IMG/VR virus record: IMGVR_UViG_3300030118_005064
Span: 1-55,670 of that record
Strand: one strand, 5' to 3'
From: a virus
DNA: 55,670 nt
In this document: in pieces, positions 1 through 6,065 of the stretch
How positions within the stretch are numbered: position 1 is the stretch's first letter
How the letters are laid out: each line of letters begins with the position of its first letter
Translations under genes and position numbers: made by a program
Notes under the pieces: generated by a model
What the model was told of the DNA's origin: nothing
Seen by the model: the letters and a program-made list of their open reading frames with translations, nothing else
Databases searched by the model: none

Positions 1-39
1 GAACTTTTGTTGTGATTGGTCGCCGATGAGGTGGCTTAC

Positions 40-213
40 ATGGCAAAAAGTGTCACCATCCTTGGGCCATTTCCGCCGAAGGACTTTCAGGACTCAACCG
101 CTCGTACAGCGATTGCTACTGAAATCAGCACAGCCATTGGCTCCAACACCTGTGTGTCGGCAGACCCGCACCTCATTCTTGGAAACATCTTTATTATCGT
201 GACTACCAGTTGA
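40..213 (+). CDS. Small hypothetical protein, 57 aa
   Basis: I do not recognise this protein. The chosen ATG follows a GAGGTGG Shine-Dalgarno-like stretch at 28-34; an in-frame TTG at 16 would add eight residues but has no better signal. The sequence is mixed alpha/beta with a hydrophobic end (GNIFIIVTTS) and no cysteine pairs. It lies at the start of the plus-strand virion module, followed closely by another small gene, so a role in head completion or head-tail joining is possible but unproven. An upstream gene must end within the first 30 bases (stop codons at 13-15 and 27-29 in different frames). Confidence 0.55.
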   Translation: MAKSVTILGPFPPKDFQDSTARTAIATEISTAIGSNTCVSADPHLILGNIFIIVTTS

Positions 214-223
214 GGTGGTTGTG

Positions 224-508
224 ATGAAAGAGTACGGCAGTCTTGGTCTTGACGACATCGCTCGGCTACAGAAGCGCGGCATCCGCCTTAACGAGTCCTA
301 CGGGGCTTCGGTGAGAACAAACGAGGACAATCCCCTCGCAGGCGTTACTCTCAAACAGCGCAACCGTAATAAAAGCGCAGGGGATGTCCTTAACATCGGC
401 TCCGGTACGAGGTGCAAGCATTGTGGAATGCTGTACTTCTGTTGGGTTGACAAGTGCAGGACATGTAGCAAACCGATGGACTTCAATTTGGGAGTGAAAG
501 AACAATGA
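224..508 (+). CDS. Small zinc-ribbon protein, 94 aa
   Basis: The C-terminal third carries two CxxC knuckles (CKHC and CRTC) about a dozen residues apart, the layout of a small zinc ribbon. The N-terminal part is basic and Asn/Gly-rich with no known domain. The ATG at 224 is preceded by GAGGTG; an in-frame GTG at 215 falls inside that Shine-Dalgarno-like sequence, so the ATG is preferred. The stop overlaps the next start as ATGA (505-508), indicating translational coupling. Function is unknown; it may bind nucleic acid or help assemble the virion. Confidence 0.7.
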   Translation: MKEYGSLGLDDIARLQKRGIRLNESYGASVRTNEDNPLAGVTLKQRNRNKSAGDVLNIGSGTRCKHCGMLYFCWVDKCRTCSKPMDFNLGVKEQ

Positions 509-720
509 CAACACCACTGGATGAGGCTTGGTTTGTTTTGAAAAAGCAGTTGCCATCATTGGAAGAATTACAGGATGACCCTTTGGCGTTTATGTCAGAG
601 GAGGAAAAGCGGGAGCGAGAACTTAGGGAAAGGATAGAAACTGTGCGTAGGATTACTGGTGAGCCAAAAGAGATACCAAACCCTTCCCGTCGTTTTCCAT
701 CAGCCGCCGGAAATGCTTGA
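505..720 (+). CDS. 71-aa protein with N-terminal AWxxLK motif
   Basis: The protein starts MTTPLDEAWFVLKKQLP and then becomes a highly charged, probably helical Glu/Arg-rich segment (residues 30-50) with a Pro-rich end. It has no known domain. Its first 13 residues match the starts of two unrelated plus-strand proteins in the window, the ADP-ribosyltransferase-like protein at 27257 and the kinase-like protein at 52962: an Ala-Trp at residues 7-9, two variable positions (the second hydrophobic), then Leu-Lys. Here the tag sits on a short body, so this could be a small virion-internal protein or scaffold-like factor; that is inference. Translation is coupled to the upstream gene by an ATGA overlap. 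Confidence 0.7.
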   Translation: MTTPLDEAWFVLKKQLPSLEELQDDPLAFMSEEEKRERELRERIETVRRITGEPKEIPNPSRRFPSAAGNA

Positions 721-733
721 GGGAGGAATATGA

Positions 734-2353
734 ATGCCAGTAGTGTTCAGTCCCGGTGAGCCTGAGACAAGGCCGCTTGACCCGGAGGCCATCGTCTACA
801 CAACTGGAGACAAGGTAGGGCAACTTCTCGGCATCGCCGCAGGTGAGCCTGTCCTTGGAGCGGCCGACGCCGTGTCCGACGGCTTCTTCATTTTGGGTGC
901 AGATTTCAGAGAACATGGATTTGAGAGTGGGGACACCATCCTCGTCCACAGCGACCTTGACCCGCTTGGTACTGAGTTCGTTATCACGGCTCCGACCGTC
1001 GTGGATGTCAGCGGAACAAAGTATGTGAAACTGCCAACGACCGGCGTCACTCATGCCAACTACACGACGACGGCAAACACCGAAATCCAAAACAAGACGA
1101 TTTTCACCAACGGCAAGCGAAGAGGCGTGACCAAGAACATCGTCAATGACCACATCAAGAGAATCCAAGACAGGATTGACAACTACACTCACAACGCATG
1201 GCGACCGTATTTGGTCTCGGCCGAGTACATCAACTTTGACACCTACAAGCCCTACCGACGGCGATACTTCACCGACTATGTGGGTACGACGCCTCTGTTG
1301 TTCCGTAATGTTCAGCAGATGCTGAGAATTGAAATGTGGCAAGGTGAAGACTACCGGGAGATTTGTGGTGCAGAGGCTCGCCTCAATTTCAGCGATGTGT
1401 CAAACCTCGCATCGGCAAAGGTGTTCTTGTCTCCCGGCAACGGCAGTGTCGCTGAACTCGCACAAGGCACTGCGAGCAATCAGTGGCGTGACGATTTTGA
1501 CGCTACGACCGTGGCTCAGAACATCGCCGACCTCATCAACAAAGAAGACAGGGTGAACAAGGCGGCTGTAGAGTTCAGCCCCACTTTTACCTTGGAAGGC
1601 GCATCATCCAATGTGGCAGTTCACAACGAGTTCTTGGCTTCGGCCAACGCAGACTACGGCACGGGCATTGTCAAAATAACTTCCATGCGACCCGTTAAGG
1701 CAGGCGAGGCGTGCAGTATCGTCACGACATCATCTGACATCGCTATAGACCACTCCTCTCGCAATACAGCCACCGTCACAAGCGTCGTTTCCACCACCGT
1801 CAATGTGGACTCAACGAACGACTTCGTTGACGCAGGCGTGTGCGTTAAGGGTGATACGGTCTTTCGCTACACCGGCAAAACCGCTACATCGTTCACGGGA
1901 TGCGTTGTGGTCACGGGTTCTGCCTTGAGCGACATCTCGGGAACAATCACTCAGCACAAGTTCTCTTTGTCTTTGCAGGCAGGCTCGCAAAGCACCGTCG
2001 TTGACGCCATCACTGGTGAGACCACAGTGGACAGAAGTAGCAGTGGAGACAGCGCTCGTTTGCGAGACTGGTGGCTTGACCACGAGATGGGCATCATTTA
2101 CTTCAACAACTCCTATCCGTTTTTTGAGTTCAACTCTGTCAAAGTGGCTTACATCTACGGTGAGCGATACCTTGAGAAAGCAATTGAAGAAGCCGCCACC
2201 AAACTTGTAGCGAGCGAACTGCTGATGTCCGACGACCGAAGTGTGCTTATTCCCGAAGGAAGCCAAAACATTGACCTCGGTTCCAAGGCACAACTGTTTC
2301 GCAGAGAGGCCATGGACATCCTCGCTCGCTACAAAGAAGTGGTGGTGTGTTAA
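734..2353 (+). CDS. Virion structural protein, possible head-tail adaptor
   Basis: A 539-aa protein rich in Thr, Ser and Asp with beta-type texture, preceded by GGGAGGAAT. The C-terminal ~80 residues are helical (YLEKAIEEAATKLVASELL), a pattern seen in head-tail connector or neck proteins. Around residues 345-405 there is a beta module ending in a 'GDTVFRYTG' turn that resembles modules in other structural proteins of this window. It is followed by tail-terminator-like and tail-tube-like genes, the usual order of head-tail joining genes in tailed viruses. No catalytic motif is visible. A structural role is well supported by context and composition; adaptor is a guess. Confidence 0.6.
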   Translation: MPVVFSPGEPETRPLDPEAIVYTTGDKVGQLLGIAAGEPVLGAADAVSDGFFILGADFREHGFESGDTILVHSDLDPLGTEFVITAPTVVDVSGTKYVKLPTTGVTHANYTTTANTEIQNKTIFTNGKRRGVTKNIVNDHIKRIQDRIDNYTHNAWRPYLVSAEYINFDTYKPYRRRYFTDYVGTTPLLFRNVQQMLRIEMWQGEDYREICGAEARLNFSDVSNLASAKVFLSPGNGSVAELAQGTASNQWRDDFDATTVAQNIADLINKEDRVNKAAVEFSPTFTLEGASSNVAVHNEFLASANADYGTGIVKITSMRPVKAGEACSIVTTSSDIAIDHSSRNTATVTSVVSTTVNVDSTNDFVDAGVCVKGDTVFRYTGKTATSFTGCVVVTGSALSDISGTITQHKFSLSLQAGSQSTVVDAITGETTVDRSSSGDSARLRDWWLDHEMGIIYFNNSYPFFEFNSVKVAYIYGERYLEKAIEEAATKLVASELLMSDDRSVLIPEGSQNIDLGSKAQLFRREAMDILARYKEVVVC

Positions 2354-2355
2354 GA

Positions 2356-2829
2356 ATGGTCGCCACTTTCAAAGAGCCGCTGGATGCAGTCATTGACATT
2401 CTCAAGGCTGACCATGATGCAGGGACAGCCTTGGGTTGGAACAGAGCCAACACGGACAACATCAAGCCTGTAATCATTGACATCGCATCGGAAGGACCGG
2501 AGCGAGGAAAGCGCCTTGACCTACAGCGCCACGATTACATTTTGTGCTACGAGACTGCACTCAACGAAGAAGTTCCCGACCTCCTGTACAACTTCGTCAC
2601 AACACGAGTCAACATCACCGTTGACATGCGTACTTCAAGAGGCCGTAGTCGCTTACGAAAAATGGAAAACGAAATGCGTCGCATCATCCATGTGAACCGC
2701 AAGGGCGACGGTGCCAACTTTGACCGCATGATTCTCAAAGTCAGGACTGACCTCAGTGACCGCACGAAGAAACTGTTCAGGCACACATTTCAAGTTGAGG
2801 TTGTCATTCTTGCGGAGACGATACCATGA
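2356..2829 (+). CDS. Tail terminator / tail completion-like protein
   Basis: A 157-aa protein with mixed alpha/beta character. It begins with a helix like those of tail terminators (KEPLDAVIDILKAD) and has a basic centre (RTSRGRSRLRKMENEMRRI) and a beta-rich end (TFQVEVVILAET). Size and position directly before the tail-tube-like gene fit the tail terminator or completion slot in siphovirus-type gene order. The ATG at 2356 is chosen; an in-frame GTG at 2347 overlaps the previous stop and would add three residues. The stop overlaps the next ATG (ATGA, 2826-2829). The assignment rests on synteny and general pattern. Confidence 0.45.
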   Translation: MVATFKEPLDAVIDILKADHDAGTALGWNRANTDNIKPVIIDIASEGPERGKRLDLQRHDYILCYETALNEEVPDLLYNFVTTRVNITVDMRTSRGRSRLRKMENEMRRIIHVNRKGDGANFDRMILKVRTDLSDRTKKLFRHTFQVEVVILAETIP

Positions 2830-4919
2830 GTGGATTTGGCGCACATTTCAAAGGTGATGTCTCCGAAGTCACCATGGGCCATGAAACGAGTCTTGTCATT
2901 GAACATGACCAGCCGAGAACATGGACAGCCAAGACAACTGACGCTACACGAGACTACACGACCATTGAGTTCAGAGGGACAACGACCATCACCAATAGCA
3001 GTATTTTTGAGCAAACCAAACCAATTCTCAAGGTTCCGCTTGGTATGTTGATTGGTCAGAAATTGACTTTTCACGCTATTTCCACAGGCAACAACAACTT
3101 CTCCAACTTCTACAACAGCACTCTCAAAAGCAGGGTGTACACGATTGTGGACCATACTCTGGAAAACAACACCGACGGGGCTTTGGCAACGCAATTGAAA
3201 ATCGTACCGGCGTTCCCTACAACGACATTGTTGAACAGCGGCACAGGCGACTCTATTTTGATTCACTCGCTTGGACTACCGACGGTTCAAGGCGACACAA
3301 ACTTCGCTATGGCAAGTGCCGCCAGTTCATCAAAGGAGGTCAGTTTGATTGACCAATTCGTCGGGCTGGCGAGTTTCATGACACTGCCCGACACGAAGGT
3401 GGACTTGCACAGTTACCATGTTGTCGGCCTTGGTCGTCAGGTCGCTGTCCAGCAGACGGGCAAGGTGCATCATGTAGGAGGTGCACTTGAAATGCCCATG
3501 CACAGCGCCAAATGGCTGTACTACAGTCTTGGCAGAGAAACGGTCAGTAAGGACAACTGTGGTTCAAAACCTTACATTGGCCTTTCCAGTGATGCTGTTA
3601 TCCGGTCTGACATTGAGCCCGGACAAGGCTACATTGATGTGACAAGTAGTCAGAGCGGTAGCGTTCGTTTTGGCTCAGGAACGGATGCCGCAGTAGGCGA
3701 CTACTTACTCATCAAAGACACAACTCTCATTCCTACAACAACCTACAAAACACCAAACAAAGACACCAACAAATACTTCCCACCTGAGTCGTCAGGGTCA
3801 GGACTTGCCAGCGACGCTGTGCATTTTGAGTGGGCTGAGTCAAGTGAGTGCCGTCGCATATCAGCGATTGAGTTTGTTTCGGACTTGGGCTCAGGCACTC
3901 ATCGTTATGTGTACAGACTCTATGTGGATGATGGTTGGCAGTTTCCGCACACAACGAGTGATAGCATTGAACTCCGTAAGTATGCAGACAACTCCAGCAA
4001 CAGTCCGCATGTGAACGCAACAAGGACCGTTAGCAACCATGTCAAGCGATTGTTGTTCTCTGCCGAAACCATCCCCAGTTTCTGTATGGAACACAGCATC
4101 AGGACAAGGGATGTAGGTTCATTCAACGCCACGGGTGAATCCACCGTATCACCGGGCTCTGCTAACGATAGCAAACAATTGACGAGGGTGTTCAAAGGAT
4201 GCAAAGTGGTTGAATGGGAAATGTCGTCCACGGTTGACGCCGAACTCAAGTACCGTTGCATTTTCAACGCGCTCGCTTGCTACACGGACACGGGTCGCCT
4301 TGAATCCAGCAACGCCGGTGACCGCTACACGGCTCATCGCATGTTCCAAAATACCGCCAACACAAAAATAGGCCGGAAGGCCAGCGGTATCGCAGAAGGC
4401 TCAGAGAAGCCGTTCATGTTCTACAACGGTGAAATTTCAGCCTTTGACCAAAACTTAGGCTTCGTCAGCGCTTTTGAACTCAGGGGTAAAACAGGTGTAG
4501 AACTGTTTCACACGATTCAAAGCAACCCTGTACCTGAATCAGTCAACGCTTCCAGCCTCAGTTTGAAGCAAGTTCCTTACGGTGGCACGAGAAACGCCAG
4601 CATCATCCGAGAGGGGCGTGAAGAGTTTGAAATGGAAATCGTCCTTGCTTTGGAGGATGCCAATCTTTTCCACGAACTCAGGTCGCATGTTGAACGAGGA
4701 GGGACGGTTGGCTCCACGGGTGGCACCATCATGCTCCATTTCACAAAGCCAATCGCCGCCAGCGGCACTGCACCGTCTCTCCGGGTCATCATTGACGATT
4801 ACTTCATCACGGAGTTACCCATCCCGATGCCCGACGACAAAGGCTTGCTGTTCACGACCATGAAAATCAAGCCTCAAAATGTGAAAGTTATAAGCGTGGA
4901 CACCGATTACCACTGTTGA
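2826..4919 (+). CDS. Large tail-tube-like structural protein
   Basis: A 697-aa beta-rich protein without catalytic motifs. The last ~110 residues (RVIIDDYFITELPIPMP, then FTTMKIKPQNVKVI) look like the closing strands of tail-tube proteins, and the N-terminus (GDVSEVTMGHETSLVIEHD) also suits a tube subunit. The long middle region would be inserted decoration domains; one of them (around residues 260-300, GSGTDAAVGDYLLIKD) resembles the small beta module found in several other virion proteins here. Synteny supports the call: tail-terminator-like gene before it, tail assembly chaperone pair and tape-measure-like gene after. A sheath or other tail protein is an alternative. Confidence 0.5.
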   Translation: MSGFGAHFKGDVSEVTMGHETSLVIEHDQPRTWTAKTTDATRDYTTIEFRGTTTITNSSIFEQTKPILKVPLGMLIGQKLTFHAISTGNNNFSNFYNSTLKSRVYTIVDHTLENNTDGALATQLKIVPAFPTTTLLNSGTGDSILIHSLGLPTVQGDTNFAMASAASSSKEVSLIDQFVGLASFMTLPDTKVDLHSYHVVGLGRQVAVQQTGKVHHVGGALEMPMHSAKWLYYSLGRETVSKDNCGSKPYIGLSSDAVIRSDIEPGQGYIDVTSSQSGSVRFGSGTDAAVGDYLLIKDTTLIPTTTYKTPNKDTNKYFPPESSGSGLASDAVHFEWAESSECRRISAIEFVSDLGSGTHRYVYRLYVDDGWQFPHTTSDSIELRKYADNSSNSPHVNATRTVSNHVKRLLFSAETIPSFCMEHSIRTRDVGSFNATGESTVSPGSANDSKQLTRVFKGCKVVEWEMSSTVDAELKYRCIFNALACYTDTGRLESSNAGDRYTAHRMFQNTANTKIGRKASGIAEGSEKPFMFYNGEISAFDQNLGFVSAFELRGKTGVELFHTIQSNPVPESVNASSLSLKQVPYGGTRNASIIREGREEFEMEIVLALEDANLFHELRSHVERGGTVGSTGGTIMLHFTKPIAASGTAPSLRVIIDDYFITELPIPMPDDKGLLFTTMKIKPQNVKVISVDTDYHC

Positions 4920-4929
4920 GGGGAGCGAG

Positions 4930-5145
4930 ATGCCACTGCGAGTTATCAAGTCCCTGAACCCATTCCAGCCATTTGATGGCACCGTTATTGTCAATGACGA
5001 AGAAGAAGAGGGCGGTCAGCACCTCTTCAATCCCGAAGCCGGAAGAGCCAGTGAAAACCCATTCGCTCATCTGCAAAAGGGCGAGTCCCCCGAACCGGCG
5101 GGCTCCACGACACGAGTGAGTAAGTATGGAGGAGAAGAGGAATAA
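4930..5145 (+). CDS. Small acidic protein, 71 aa
   Basis: Unrecognised 71-aa protein beginning MPLRVIKSLNPFQPFDG and containing an acidic run (NDEEEEGG). It is predicted to be mostly disordered, with no cysteines or membrane segments. GGGAGCGAG precedes the ATG. Its end overlaps the tail-assembly-chaperone start by 20 nt, so it belongs to the same transcription unit. A tail assembly accessory role is possible from position only. Confidence 0.6.
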   Translation: MPLRVIKSLNPFQPFDGTVIVNDEEEEGGQHLFNPEAGRASENPFAHLQKGESPEPAGSTTRVSKYGGEEE

Positions 5146-5485
5146 AATCTACATCAACGGAGCCCCTGTGCAAGTTTCAGCCAAACGGCTGACATTTTTT
5201 GATGTTCAAGCAGTAGCACCTTTGCTTGCCAACGGTGACATGGACTTTTCCAACTACTGGCGCTTTGCATTTCACAACTGGCTTTCCTGCACACCTTCTA
5301 TAGAGGTTGACACACTCACACCCGACGAAGGTAAAGCCTTGGCCAGCATGCTTCCTGAACCGTCTCAAGTGATGGAGTGGTTGGTTTTTCGGGAAGCGAA
5401 GTCGGAATCATCAAGCAATACCTCCACAACCGGGGTGTTAGCGACCGGCTTCGCTACCAACGAGAAGGGATGGAGTACCTTTTGA
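5126..5485 (+). CDS. Tail assembly chaperone, short form (gpG-like)
   Basis: A 119-aa protein between the tail-tube-like and tape-measure-like genes, the place of gpG/gpGT chaperones in lambda-like viruses. The N-terminal ~85 residues look folded (KIYINGAPVQVSAKRLTFFD, then AFHNWLSCTPSIEVDTLTPD). The last ~30 residues in this frame are low-complexity Ser/Thr/Asn and look non-native, which agrees with the coding signal moving to the -1 frame near 5386. gpG chaperones bind the tape measure during tail assembly and are absent from the finished virion. The ATG at 5126 overlaps the preceding gene. See the fused form and the frameshift signal. Confidence 0.65.
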   Translation: MEEKRNKIYINGAPVQVSAKRLTFFDVQAVAPLLANGDMDFSNYWRFAFHNWLSCTPSIEVDTLTPDEGKALASMLPEPSQVMEWLVFREAKSESSSNTSTTGVLATGFATNEKGWSTF

Positions 5486-5649
5486 TGACGCACTACAACA
5501 TGAACTTACAGGAGGTCAGAGATTTGTCAGTGAGCGACGCAAAGCAACTCTTGTACTGGGCACAAGCGGTTCAGAGCGAAGAAGAGGTGCCCAAGGACGC
5601 AGTTTATTTGGGCTATGACCGTGTGCCACCACTGGAGGACTCACGATGA
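5126..5649 (+). CDS. Tail assembly chaperone, -1 frameshifted form (gpGT-like)
   Basis: A second reading frame, open from 5359 to 5649, lies at -1 relative to the gpG-like frame. It encodes a well-structured helical segment (GIIKQYLHNRGVSDRLRYQ, later LSVSDAKQLLYWAQAVQ) without a good start codon or Shine-Dalgarno of its own; a GTG at 5377 is the only start near its beginning. A -1 slip at GGTTTTT (5383-5389) joins the frames into a protein of about 174 residues. This is the classic G/GT arrangement of long-tailed viruses. The stop overlaps the next gene start (ATGA, 5646-5649). A sequencing indel would give the same pattern but would not explain the well-placed stem downstream. Confidence 0.65.
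5383..5475 (+). promoter_or_regulatory. Programmed -1 frameshift signal: slippery site, stem, possible pseudoknot
   Basis: The heptamer GGTTTTT (5383-5389) is read GTT TTT in the upstream frame; after a -1 slip the A-site codon stays TTT while the P-site pairs imperfectly. Five bases later 5395-5405 can pair with 5445-5455 in an 11-bp stem with one G.U pair and a 39-nt loop. Loop bases 5422-5426 (CTCCA) complement 5471-5475 (TGGAG), so an H-type pseudoknot is possible. Heptamer, ~5-nt spacer and strong stem match standard -1 frameshift geometry. Confidence 0.6.
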
Positions 5650-6065
5650 TTGACGGCGACATTGACCCTCGCTCTGTTGAAGCGATGGAGAAGTTCAAGA
5701 AATATAGCAAAGAGGCAGGTGAAAACATGAAAGCCTTGCAGGCTCAAATGGACAAGTTCAGCAAGTCCATGGAGATGACCAAGGTCAACAGCACCGACCT
5801 GACGGCTTCTCTCAAGAACATGGAGAAGTCTCAGCCGTTCCAGCAAATGATGGAAGGGCCAGTACAGCAAGGGCAGATTGCAGGCGGAGGTGGAGGAGGT
5901 CAGTCCAACAACATCACCGTCAATCTCAAAATTGATGTCAGCGGTGTCACCGACAAGACCGACAAACAAAAACTTGCCAAAGAAATCGGCACCATGGTGA
6001 CCAAAGAGTTGCGAAGCAAAATGGGCGGCTCACTCGTACAGAGTGGATTTAACAGGAGTGGTTGA
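5646..6065 (+). CDS. Very short tape-measure-like protein
   Basis: A 139-aa protein with an N-terminal helical, coiled-coil-like half (residues 8-65: MEKFKKYSKEAGENMKALQA), a Gly run (GGGGGG, about residue 80-86) and a C-terminal segment (NNITVNLKIDVSGVTDKTDK, then TMVTKELRSKMGG) resembling the C-terminal ends of tape measure proteins. It sits directly after the tail assembly chaperone pair, the tape-measure slot. Ordinary tape measures are 600-2000 residues, so this is unusually short: either the tail is very short or tube length is set another way. The start overlaps the chaperone stop. Confidence 0.5.
   Translation: MIDGDIDPRSVEAMEKFKKYSKEAGENMKALQAQMDKFSKSMEMTKVNSTDLTASLKNMEKSQPFQQMMEGPVQQGQIAGGGGGGQSNNITVNLKIDVSGVTDKTDKQKLAKEIGTMVTKELRSKMGGSLVQSGFNRSG

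Noticed and set aside
653-1342. 229-aa open frame on the minus strand
   Set aside because: Lies fully antisense to the 539-aa structural gene, lacks a Shine-Dalgarno and has no domain; it arises from the codon bias of the plus-strand gene.
5126-5649. Treating the two overlapping frames as independent genes or a pseudogene
   Set aside because: The second frame has no usable start signal, while position, slippery site and stem favour a frameshifted tail chaperone.
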